The notes: generated from the letters alone by a model not told the origin. A stretch of 11,903 nucleotides of DNA from JAFGPS01 sp964570855 (GCA_964570855.1 CAZMZR010000095.1:1-11903), one strand, 5' to 3'. Numbered from the stretch's first letter, positions 1 to 5,264 are shown. Program-made: numbers and translations.

Positions 1-66
1 AGCCGGCTTTGATATACCAGACGATTTCATTGTCTTTACTTTAACCAAACAATAAATAGTTGATAG

Positions 67-111
67 TTCACCCCGTGAGATAGGCCAGAGGCCGCCATCT
101 CACGGGGTAAA
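67..111. repeat. Hairpin repeat, copy 1 (REP-like)
   Basis: A perfect 12-bp inverted repeat, ACCCCGTGAGAT at 70-81 and ATCTCACGGGGT at 97-108, encloses a 15-base loop. The outer bases (TT at 67-68, AA at 110-111) pair after one mismatch. A second copy with the same arms and flanking TTC/TAAAT lies at 5064-5106, and a decayed copy at 2661-2703. No T-run follows either arm, so it does not look like an intrinsic terminator. It is probably a dispersed REP-like palindrome. Confidence 0.8.
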
Positions 112-242
112 TCCCTATCCCCGAAAACCGTCTTTTTATTTTGTTTGCAGATTCCCCAGGTACGAAGATAATATCAAGTATCAATCTTGAGTGGGCAATT
201 GGAATTCTATAAAGCGGGTTTTTAAGATAGCTGATAGGTTCA

Positions 243-1274
243 ATGAAGAAGTACAGAATATTTTTATTTCTTCTTATTATTACCGCCTCTTCTATTGGTT
301 CCACAACCGATCCGAAAGACCTTGCCGATAGTACGGAAATTGCAGTTGTTATATACTATGAGATCTTCCCTGCTGAGAAATCTTTACCCGGCTCCGAATC
401 TGCCGCAGGTCGGCAAATCAAACTTACTGTTAATCTGCCTCAGACAATCGAAGGTAAGCAGGAAGTGACAAAAATTGCTTTCGAACCGCTACCGTCAAAG
501 ACCTTCATAGAAAACGGCAATAGGTATGCCGAATATGATGTCCCCGTGCCCAAAGAAAAAACGGTGATAAAAATCCGGATTGAAGCGAAGGCTTTGAGAT
601 ATGACCTCGCCACAGCTAAGAAAGAGAAAAACCGGGGTTCTTTAAGTACCTCCTACCTTGGACATTTTCTTAAGCATGAAAGAATGATTGAAAAGAACGA
701 TCCCGCCGTTCTAAGGATGTCACGAAAAATAAAAGGCGGCGGAGACCTCGAGATTGTTAAAAATATCTATAAATATGTGATTCTAAATCTCACTAACGAC
801 CCTTCAAAGCTCAAAGGTGTCGGTGCGGCCGAAACTGCGAAGACAAAGAAGGGAATGTGCATAGATTACTGCGATCTGTTCGTTGCCCTTTGCAGGGCTA
901 AGAATATACCCGCAAGAGTGACAGCGGGCTACAGGACAAATTTTAATATAAGCCCGAAACATTCCTGGGTGGAGGTCTATTTGAAAAAATATGGATGGGT
1001 ACCGTTCGACGTATCTGCACGAAGTGACATATCGGAAGAAATGTTGGATTGGCGATTTTACAATCTTTCGGCGCGATGGTTATATTTCACGAGCCTGCGA
1101 AGCGATCCCGTCCTTCATAATAACTACTTTTATTGTTACCCATACTGGGACGGGAACTTAAGAAAAATAATACGGCCGATAGTCGAGAGAATCGAATTTG
1201 AAAAACCTTTGCGCGAGAAACACGACTCTCTGAAAGACATTGAAAGGGCACGAAAGGCCGCCGCTTCACGTTAG
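243..1274 (+). CDS. Secreted transglutaminase-like (cysteine protease fold) protein
   Basis: A 343-residue protein with a short N-terminal hydrophobic signal (residues 4-20, KYRIFLFLLIITASSIGS), so it is probably exported. The C-terminal half carries the transglutaminase-like core. The Cys-His-Asp triad is visible as C206 in GMCIDYC, H240 in KHSWVEV and D256 in PFDVSAR, spaced as usual for the family. The N-terminal part (about 30-150) is likely a beta-rich domain like those preceding the core in bacterial transglutaminase-like proteins. Such proteins act as peptidases or crosslinkers in the cell envelope; the substrate here is unknown. The ribosome-binding site is weak (GATAGG near 231-236). 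The start is chosen because it opens the signal peptide. Its stop codon overlaps that of the convergent gene by four bases. The family call is firm; the function is open. Confidence 0.85.
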   Translation: MKKYRIFLFLLIITASSIGSTTDPKDLADSTEIAVVIYYEIFPAEKSLPGSESAAGRQIKLTVNLPQTIEGKQEVTKIAFEPLPSKTFIENGNRYAEYDVPVPKEKTVIKIRIEAKALRYDLATAKKEKNRGSLSTSYLGHFLKHERMIEKNDPAVLRMSRKIKGGGDLEIVKNIYKYVILNLTNDPSKLKGVGAAETAKTKKGMCIDYCDLFVALCRAKNIPARVTAGYRTNFNISPKHSWVEVYLKKYGWVPFDVSARSDISEEMLDWRFYNLSARWLYFTSLRSDPVLHNNYFYCYPYWDGNLRKIIRPIVERIEFEKPLREKHDSLKDIERARKAAASR

Positions 1275-2392
1275 GTTTGCCCGGTATATTTCTTCAATGC
1301 TGCAATGACCTTGAAAGGATCGAACGATATGACCGGGGAGCCGTAGAGTTCCATTCCGCCCATGTCTGCTGTTTTGCTTTTTCCCGGAGGAGGTGGTGAC
1401 GGATCGCCTCGATCTACGCATCGAATGATAAGTGGCAGGCGATAATCCACGGCGTCGAATGGCGGCAGGTAGATGCCAACATTAAAGCTCAAGACGCCCA
1501 AACTGTCGATGAAGGTGCGAAGAACATCTGTAAGGGCATCTGTGGCCTCATCGCTTACGTCCATACCCATGGACTTGTGGTCAAGAATCACGACTTCTTT
1601 TTCCTTAACGGGGGTGATTGCGGCAACAATCATAATGTTGCCTGATGGGACCGCCAGGCCGACTTGATTATGGACTGCGCTCCAGTCTCGCCAGTAGTCC
1701 TTATCCTTCTTGCCGTTTCGATACTTATTTGTCACATCGACAAGAAGTGACTGTCGAGCGTAGAAACCAAAGGGATTGGCAAGCATGTGTAAGTGACCAT
1801 GTACGAGTGACGCCCCGGCACTACCCAGCCAGTTCCACACGATGAACGGATATTTCAGATTTGGATTTTCTTTATGTGTCCTGTGCAACCACGAAAGGGC
1901 GGTCCTGACGTAATCACGGATTTGTTGCCTGCCGAAGTGGTGTGGATGGTGCTCCCTGAAGATGACCATGCCGTGATTGGCATCGTACTTGGCAGCGTTC
2001 GCAGCAGTGATACTATAGGTACCGTTAATCCGCCCCCAGATATCGGCACAAGTCATATTGGTCGGGTCACAAAAGTCGCAATCATCCCTGGCGGACTCTA
2101 TTAAAGAAGCGAGCGAGGTAGTATCGAGTGCCTGCACGGGGCGCTCTGCCCTTCGTTCATTGAACTGCGCACCTTCGAATGTGTATCTGTTAAATGTCCT
2201 GACGACTCGCTGCTCTGATGCTCGACAGATAGCGGCGATGGAGTCTATGTCTTTGGGCCGTTTGTACCATTTGGCCACTTTGGTTGTCAGTGGTACCGGG
2301 ACCTCAAGGCATCCGGACAATGATTCAGCCTGGAAAATGTCCTGGTCGATTTCCTTCAGTAATTCAGGCAAGTCTAAGATTGTCTTGTCCAT
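1271..2392 (-). CDS. GalT/HIT-superfamily nucleotidyltransferase- or hydrolase-like protein
   Basis: A 373-residue protein related to the galactose-1-phosphate uridylyltransferase branch of the HIT superfamily. Visible features in order are a CDFC zinc knuckle at 105-108, HHPHH at 148-152, and the active-site run ASLVHGHLHM with H198, H200 and H202. The CxxC, the later His and the His triad have the same order and roughly the same spacing as the zinc and catalytic residues of GalT. However, GalT proper has HPHxQ, whereas here the third position is His (HxHxH), as in HIT hydrolases. Substrate and reaction are therefore uncertain. The frame is open up to 2464, but the start is placed at 2392 because AGAGGAGG lies four bases upstream of it and a promoter overlaps the longer reading. 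The gene is a single cistron convergent with the transglutaminase gene. Confidence 0.75.
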   Translation of the reverse strand: MDKTILDLPELLKEIDQDIFQAESLSGCLEVPVPLTTKVAKWYKRPKDIDSIAAICRASEQRVVRTFNRYTFEGAQFNERRAERPVQALDTTSLASLIESARDDCDFCDPTNMTCADIWGRINGTYSITAANAAKYDANHGMVIFREHHPHHFGRQQIRDYVRTALSWLHRTHKENPNLKYPFIVWNWLGSAGASLVHGHLHMLANPFGFYARQSLLVDVTNKYRNGKKDKDYWRDWSAVHNQVGLAVPSGNIMIVAAITPVKEKEVVILDHKSMGMDVSDEATDALTDVLRTFIDSLGVLSFNVGIYLPPFDAVDYRLPLIIRCVDRGDPSPPPPGKSKTADMGGMELYGSPVISFDPFKVIAALKKYTGQT

Positions 2393-2396
2393 AGTG

Positions 2397-2404
2397 CCTC
2401 CTCT
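2397..2404 (-). promoter_or_regulatory. Strong ribosome-binding site fixing the start of the GalT/HIT-like gene
   Basis: On the minus strand, AGAGGAGG is followed by CACT and the ATG at 2392-2390. This is near-perfect complementarity to the 16S tail and selects the 373-residue product over the 24-residue-longer reading from 2464. Confidence 0.8.
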
Positions 2405-2449
2405 TAAACCAGTAAATAATTCCCTCTTTCTGATTAGTATTCTTGTTTT

Positions 2450-2478
2450 ATTATCGACCGACACGCCATTTTTGGCAA
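2450..2478 (-). promoter_or_regulatory. Predicted sigma70-type promoter of the GalT/HIT-like gene
   Basis: On the minus strand, a -35 box TTGCCA (2478-2473) is separated by exactly 17 bases from a -10 box GATAAT (2455-2450). Transcription would start near 2443, giving a leader of about 50 bases before the ATG at 2392. The box quality and optimal spacing are seen directly; activity is inferred. Confidence 0.65.
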
Positions 2479-2632
2479 CTTTAAAATCGACAGGCTTTTA
2501 TGTGAACCGGAAGGGTGAATCCTAAACCCTTGCCTTGAAAAACAACAAAAATAAAGCAATCCAATATTTTTTTAATCAATAAACAGTATTCCACAAACGC
2601 CTTATATTTAGTGGATAGTCGTTAGCTGTTAG

Positions 2633-2651
2633 CCCGCAGCATAGCTGCGGG
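2633..2651. repeat. Short GC-rich hairpin
   Basis: CCCGCAGC (2633-2640) and GCTGCGGG (2644-2651) form an 8-bp perfect stem around a three-base ATA loop. On the plus strand it is followed by TTCCGGCTTT, which is only partly T-rich. It could act as a weak terminator or be another dispersed palindrome; the sequence does not decide. Confidence 0.6.
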
Positions 2652-2660
2652 TTCCGGCTT

Positions 2661-2703
2661 TACCCCATTAGATAGGTTTAAGACCGTAATCTCACAGAGT
2701 TAA
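2661..2703. repeat. Hairpin repeat, copy 3 (degenerate)
   Basis: The sequence resembles the 67-111 and 5064-5106 repeats, with left arm ACCCCATTAGAT (2662-2673), right arm ATCTCACAGAGT (2689-2700), a 15-base loop as in copy 1, and the trailing TAAA. The right arm differs from the intact copies at two positions, the left at three. About four arm pairs are broken, so it looks like a decayed family member. Confidence 0.6.
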
Positions 2704-2752
2704 AATACGTAGTTACCGCAATATCAATGAACGCACGAAACTTGTATGATTG

Positions 2753-2780
2753 TTGAATAATGGCTTTGATAGAATATGAT
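2753..2780 (+). promoter_or_regulatory. Candidate promoter of the AbiGi-like gene
   Basis: TTGAAT (2753-2758) and TATGAT (2775-2780) are separated by 16 bases, matching the sigma70 consensus at four and five of six positions. The predicted leader is about 85 bases and contains the repeat copy at 2822-2851. Confidence 0.45.
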
Positions 2781-2821
2781 GCGTGTACTCAATTATTGGT
2801 GAGTTCGGGTACATACATTGC

Positions 2822-2851
2822 CTGGAATTAAGTATGGTGTCCCCGGAATTA
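2822..2851. repeat. CTGGAATTAAGTATG repeat, copy upstream of the AbiGi-like gene
   Basis: CTGGAATTAAGTATG (2822-2836) followed by TCCCCGGAATTA (2840-2851). The copy at 3670-3697 reads CTGGAAATTAAGTATG then TCCCTATAATTA, in the same orientation. The first 10 bases recur again at 4381-4390. The two fuller copies bracket the AbiGi-like gene. Confidence 0.65.
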
Positions 2852-2870
2852 GACTTTTGAGGGCTCTGAA

Positions 2871-3587
2871 ATGGATGATAGACTATGGGCACAAACAAAA
2901 CAAAGGTTTGCATCAGAAATTCTTTGGCACTTCGTAGGACGAAAGACAAAAGACAATCCAGAAAGTTCGTACACGACATTGATTAGCATACTAAAAGAGG
3001 GTCTCAAAATTAGCAAAGAGCCTAGTGAATTTCGTTATAAAGATCCTAACACGAATGACCAAGTCACACGCTGGGGCTATCCGACATCTTGCCTCTCCGA
3101 TATACCTTTTAAAGACTTGATTATTCACGCAGAGCGATACGGAACTTTAGCAATCGGCTTTCACAAGGAAAGGGCTATAGATAATGGCTTTAATCCTGTC
3201 TTGTACGTTAACACGTATAGTTCTTTGTTTGCACGGTTCATGAGCAACATAAAGGAATTAGAAGATCATCTTCTGCAAAGTGACAAAGAAAAGTTTGATA
3301 AATTCCAAGAGATGCTTTTAATGCTGGGCGCGGTTGCCAAATCCGGTGATTTGAAAGCAAACCCAATCGACAATAGACAGTTGGATGAGTTTCAGTTGAA
3401 CAATTTTTATTACGAAAGAGAATGGCGTTCGCTTTACGATTGGCAGTTCGAGCCTAATGATGTTGCCTTGATTATAGTTCATGATGATGAAATGGTTGAA
3501 GAATTTAGAGAAGACATCGAAAAAGAAAAATTAAGGGCAAACAAGAAGACAGCGATTTTACCATTCAGAATGGTTTACAGATTATAA
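2871..3587 (+). CDS. AbiGi-like abortive-infection family protein
   Basis: A 238-residue soluble protein without signal or membrane segments. It resembles the AbiGi family, described as the antitoxin-side component of the lactococcal AbiG phage-exclusion system, and the related DUF2971-type proteins. Supporting motifs in order are ILWHFVGR (17-24), a YTTLISILKEGLKIS segment (34-48), the hallmark SCLSDIPFKDLIIHAERYG (73-91), IGFHKE (95-100), PVLYV (109-113) and YEREWRSLYD (181-190), a YExEWR motif typical of this group. A GAGGG element lies about ten bases before the ATG. No AbiGii partner is adjacent; the next gene encodes a small Cys-rich protein. The gene looks AT-richer than the fab operon and sits between two direct repeats, which suggests acquisition. 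The family call is fairly confident; a role in phage defence is inferred. Confidence 0.72.
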   Translation: MDDRLWAQTKQRFASEILWHFVGRKTKDNPESSYTTLISILKEGLKISKEPSEFRYKDPNTNDQVTRWGYPTSCLSDIPFKDLIIHAERYGTLAIGFHKERAIDNGFNPVLYVNTYSSLFARFMSNIKELEDHLLQSDKEKFDKFQEMLLMLGAVAKSGDLKANPIDNRQLDEFQLNNFYYEREWRSLYDWQFEPNDVALIIVHDDEMVEEFREDIEKEKLRANKKTAILPFRMVYRL

Positions 3588-3616
3588 TTTACTCTCTCAA
3601 GATAAAACTATAAAAC

Positions 3617-3691
3617 TAGGGACAGCGGCTGGGCTATATTACTGCGGAGCTTTGGGACGCAGACATCGGCTGGAAATTAAGTATGTCCCTA
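3617..3691. repeat. TAGGGACA inverted-repeat element A
   Basis: TAGGGACA (3617-3624) and TGTCCCTA (3684-3691) form 8-bp terminal inverted repeats of a roughly 75-bp element. The left end continues as TAGGGACAGCGGCTGG, resembling the left end of element B at 3912. The interior contains GACATCGGCTGGAAATTAA, repeated at 4373-4390. The element fills the gap between the AbiGi-like gene and the Cys-rich gene. Confidence 0.6.
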
Positions 3692-3697
3692 TAATTA
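3670..3697. repeat. CTGGAATTAAGTATG repeat, copy downstream of the AbiGi-like gene
   Basis: CTGGAAATTAAGTATG (3670-3685) matches 2822-2836 with a single one-base indel, and the following TCCCTATAATTA matches TCCCCGGAATTA at nine of twelve positions. It overlaps the right end of element A. Confidence 0.6.
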
Positions 3698-3719
3698 CTT
3701 AAACAAAGTGAGGTGAAAC

Positions 3720-3902
3720 ATGATCGGAAGATGTGAAGAATGCAACTATTGGAAGCCATTCGCGGACAACACGGGGGAATGCTACTGTAAGGCTCCATTG
3801 CCATATATTCACAATCCCGAAGAAAAAACTCTGCATAAGGTGACCCGATGGCCGCTCACGAAGAAAGACCAGCGCTGCGGTGAGTTTGCGCCAAAGGAAT
3901 AG
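3720..3902 (+). CDS. Small Cys-rich protein, putative metal-binding
   Basis: A 60-residue protein with five cysteines: C5 and C8 (CEEC), C21 and C23 (CYC), and C53 (RCGEF). The CxxC pair near the N-terminus and the C-terminal CGEF, together with aromatic residues next to the first pair (NYW), suggest a small zinc- or iron-binding fold. I do not recognise a named family with certainty, although the pattern (CxxCxYW, G-x-C, WP and D-x-x-CGEF) looks conserved in type. A good ribosome-binding site, GAGGTG about five bases before the ATG, supports expression. It lies between repeat elements A and B and has no evident operon partner. There is no signal peptide, so a cytoplasmic location is expected. 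Confidence 0.65.
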   Translation: MIGRCEECNYWKPFADNTGECYCKAPLPYIHNPEEKTLHKVTRWPLTKKDQRCGEFAPKE

Positions 3903-3911
3903 CTTGGAAAC

Positions 3912-3995
3912 TAGGGACAGCCACCGGAGGGAGAAGGATGGACGAGAGGCGATGGACGACAGACGACAGCGAATTATTAACGGCGGCTGTCCCTA
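3912..3995. repeat. TAGGGACAGCC inverted-repeat element B with internal heptads
   Basis: TAGGGACAGCCACCG (3912-3926) and CGGCGGCTGTCCCTA (3981-3995) are inverted repeats with one mismatch in 15, bounding an 84-bp element. Inside are in-register heptamers TGGACGA, GAGGCGA, TGGACGA, CAGACGA (3939-3966) of the same type as the longer tract at 4281-4371. The element exactly fills the space between two small genes. It could fold as a long hairpin in RNA, or be a MITE- or REP-like insertion. Confidence 0.7.
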
Positions 3996-4028
3996 ATAAA
4001 TCAATAAATCATATGAGGGAGAAATTAG

Positions 4029-4280
4029 ATGGATAAAATAAAAACATACAAGCAACAATCTATCAGATATTTAATATCGTTCTACCTAATGGTAATTTTG
4101 CTGTTGTATACGTTCTATTCGACTAATAAAATAAAACCGGTTGAACAACAAATAGTGCCGGCCCTTCTAATAGCCTTCTGTCTGATGATGTATATTAATT
4201 ATGTCAATCTGAAAACGAAAGCCGAAATCCTGAAAGAGTTGGAAAAAGCAAACAGAAATGAAGACCAGGGAAAGCCATAA
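4029..4280 (+). CDS. Small two-helix membrane protein
   Basis: An 83-residue hydrophobic protein with two predicted membrane helices at about 14-31 (YLISFYLMVILLLYTFYS) and 42-60 (IVPALLIAFCLMMYINYVN), separated by a short lysine-containing loop. A charged helical tail follows (62-83, KTKAEILKELEKANRNED). A purine-rich GAGGGAGA ribosome-binding site sits just upstream of the ATG, supporting translation. No family is recognised and no function is proposed. The gene is flanked by element B and by the heptad tract, which begins directly after its stop codon. Confidence 0.6.
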   Translation: MDKIKTYKQQSIRYLISFYLMVILLLYTFYSTNKIKPVEQQIVPALLIAFCLMMYINYVNLKTKAEILKELEKANRNEDQGKP

Positions 4281-4371
4281 ATGGTGAGGGATGAGGGAGG
4301 ATGGACGACAGATGACTGAGGGCTGAGGACGGACAACAGAAGACAGACGACGGAAGACAGACGAGGGAAGC
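4281..4371 (+). repeat. Degenerate heptanucleotide tandem repeat, 13 units
   Basis: The tract divides without slippage into thirteen 7-base units of consensus NNGANGA, for example GGGATGA, TGGACGA, CAGATGA, CGGAAGA and CAGACGA (twice). Units share register and the G3/A4/A7 pattern but are rarely identical. It starts immediately after the stop codon of the two-helix protein and ends at a GACATCGGCTGGAATTAA motif. Shorter tracts with the same unit occur at 3939-3973 and 5280-5306, and a strand-reversed relative at about 11583-11629. Confidence 0.8.
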
Positions 4372-4372
4372 G

Positions 4373-4390
4373 GACATCGGCTGGAATTAA
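4373..4390. repeat. GACATCGGCTGGAATTAA repeat
   Basis: GACATCGGCTGGAATTAA at 4373-4390 repeats 3662-3680 with one single-base indel. It is the third occurrence of the CTGGAATTAA core in the window and abuts the end of the heptad tract. Confidence 0.65.
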
Positions 4391-4402
4391 TGGAATTATC
4401 AA

Positions 4403-4430
4403 TGGACTTTGGGCAAAGGGGTGTTATACT
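4403..4430 (+). promoter_or_regulatory. Candidate extended -10 promoter upstream of the SWIB gene
   Basis: TGGACT (4403-4408) lies 16 bases before TATACT (4425-4430), which is preceded by TGT and so forms an extended -10 element, TGTTATACT. The match to the -35 consensus is four of six and to the -10 consensus five of six. Confidence 0.5.
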
Positions 4431-4615
4431 GACACTAAGTGAGGTCTGAAGTTTTATACGGAAACCATATAATAACTTGTTAGAGGGGTATTAAATTTAT
4501 ATTTCATTGTCAAATTGCAATGGTAATAGAGGATGTTCCTCGCTTATAATCTTTTAGAAGCAAAAATGGGCAGAAGATATGGCCCTGATGATATTTTCAT
4601 TTAAATCTAAATATG

Positions 4616-4621
4616 AAGGAG
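4616..4621 (+). promoter_or_regulatory. Ribosome-binding site fixing the SWIB start
   Basis: AAGGAG is followed by six bases and then the ATG at 4628. Because it lies directly behind the in-frame ATG at 4613, the shorter reading is favoured. Confidence 0.8.
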
Positions 4622-4627
4622 TTAAAA

Positions 4628-4954
4628 ATGGCAGAAGCAAAAGGATTGAGTAAACCGGTAAAGTTGCAAAATGATCTGGCAGAGTTTTTGGGAGCAACAG
4701 AACTTCCCAGGACAGAGATCACCAAAAAACTATGGGACTATATTAAAGCGAATAAACTTCAGACAAAAACTGAAAATGGCAAGCCGGAGAACGCAGGCAA
4801 GTTCATTGTTGCTGATGCTAAATTGCTCCCGATATTCAAAAACACAAAATCCAAAAGCAAATCAGGTAAGGTCACTGACCTTACAAAGCTGAAAGAAGGC
4901 CAGACGATTAACATGATGCAGATGGCCGCTATTGTCGGCGCAAATATAGAATAA
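4628..4954 (+). CDS. Free-standing SWIB/MDM2-domain protein
   Basis: A 108-residue protein made almost entirely of a SWIB domain. GLSKPVKLQNDLAEFLGATE (6-25), LPRTEITKKLWDYIKANKLQ (26-45) and the C-terminal NMMQMAAIVGANI (95-107) match the domain in order. Relative to a compact SWIB domain there is a lysine- and serine-rich insertion at about 71-92 (NTKSKSKSGKVTDLTKLKEG) before the last helix. SWIB domains occur in eukaryotic SWI/SNF complexes, and as single proteins or topoisomerase fusions in chlamydiae and other bacteria, where a DNA-structure or chromatin-like role is suspected. Position 4613 also offers an in-frame ATG, but the start is placed at 4628 because AAGGAG (4616-4621) is ideally spaced for it and overlaps the earlier ATG. 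Confidence 0.88.
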   Translation: MAEAKGLSKPVKLQNDLAEFLGATELPRTEITKKLWDYIKANKLQTKTENGKPENAGKFIVADAKLLPIFKNTKSKSKSGKVTDLTKLKEGQTINMMQMAAIVGANIE

Positions 4955-5019
4955 GCTTAAAGAGTCGTGCCTGCATATGAAAGCAATTGTATATCAAAAA
5001 TATGGGGGAATTAAAGGTG

Positions 5020-5056
5020 TCCGCCTGCCCCATAGGGGGTACTTTTTCTGGGCGGA
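5020..5056. repeat. Nested hairpins adjoining hairpin copy 2
   Basis: TCCGCC (5020-5025) pairs with GGCGGA (5051-5056), and inside it CCCC (5028-5031) can pair with GGGG (5035-5038) around ATA. The block directly precedes the hairpin repeat at 5064, so two palindromic modules are stacked. It may be the remnant of an insertion-sequence end; no transposase sequence is attached. Confidence 0.45.
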
Positions 5057-5063
5057 TAGCGGA

Positions 5064-5106
5064 TTCACCCCGTGAGATAGTGAACAGCGACATCTCACGG
5101 GGTAAA
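5064..5106. repeat. Hairpin repeat, copy 2 (REP-like)
   Basis: ACCCCGTGAGAT (5067-5078) and ATCTCACGGGGT (5092-5103) are identical to the arms of copy 1 at 70-108. The loop is 13 bases and unrelated in most positions, and the flanks TTC and AAAT are shared. Conserved arms around a variable loop imply selection on, or recent spread of, the stem. Confidence 0.8.
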
Positions 5107-5134
5107 TTGGATTATAAACAAGATAGGGGGATAG

Positions 5135-5141
5135 AAAGGAG
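5135..5141 (+). promoter_or_regulatory. Ribosome-binding site of the 32-residue membrane protein
   Basis: AAAGGAG, followed by seven bases and ATG at 5149. This places the start downstream of the hairpin repeats, although the frame is open back to 4987. Confidence 0.75.
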
Positions 5142-5148
5142 TCTTATT

Positions 5149-5247
5149 ATGCTTTTAATGAGTACTATGAGTTGGATAATTATTGGTGTGGTTGTTGTGA
5201 TTTTGGCTGTGGTTATTGGAAAGAAAATAAAAGATACATATTATTAG
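5149..5247 (+). CDS. 32-residue single-helix membrane protein
   Basis: A very small protein, MLLMSTMSWIIIGVVVVILA and on to VVIGKKIKDTYY. It has one strongly hydrophobic helix (about 8-24) followed by a positively charged GKKIKDTYY tail, so the C-terminus is expected in the cytoplasm. The start is set by AAAGGAG seven bases upstream. The frame also extends back to 4987, but that would translate both palindromic repeats, so the longer product is unlikely. No homologue is recognised. Single-helix proteins of this size often regulate or stabilise larger membrane proteins, but nothing here identifies a partner. It stands between hairpin copy 2 and a TAAGGACAGCC repeat. Confidence 0.55.
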   Translation: MLLMSTMSWIIIGVVVVILAVVIGKKIKDTYY

Positions 5248-5264
5248 AGAGGAAACTCGAGAAA

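Larger units (their letters stand above)
2479..2870. other. Intergenic region with repeats and a promoter
   Basis: No convincing gene is seen. The AT-rich first part (2525-2600) has no recognisable motif. It is followed by a short perfect hairpin (2633-2651), the decayed third hairpin repeat (2661-2703), a promoter candidate for the AbiGi-like gene (2753-2780), and a CTGGAATTAAGTATG repeat (2822-2851) just before that gene. Confidence 0.7.
4391..4627 (+). other. Promoter and long leader of the SWIB gene
   Basis: Together with the preceding heptad tract, this forms a 347-base gap without a gene. From the promoter at 4403-4430 to the SWIB start is about 190 bases, an unusually long leader. It holds one short hairpin, GAGGAtgttCCTC near 4529-4541, and a TATAAT at 4545-4550 without a good -35 box. 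No known riboswitch was recognised. Confidence 0.5.

Noticed and set aside
2393..2464. N-terminal extension of the GalT/HIT-like protein (24 residues)
   Set aside because: It would start inside the predicted promoter and bypass a much better ribosome-binding site at 2397-2404.
3939..4371. CRISPR array
   Set aside because: The units are seven bases long without spacers and no cas gene is present.
4199..4402. 67-codon minus-strand frame with Pro/Ser-rich sequence
   Set aside because: It is the reverse reading of the heptad tract, which keeps a frame open because the unit lacks stop codons on that strand.
4431..4612. Riboswitch in the SWIB leader
   Set aside because: No known riboswitch core was recognised; only one short hairpin is visible.
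4987..5148. Upstream 54 codons of the frame containing the 32-residue protein
   Set aside because: They translate two palindromic repeats and the start lacks a good ribosome-binding site.
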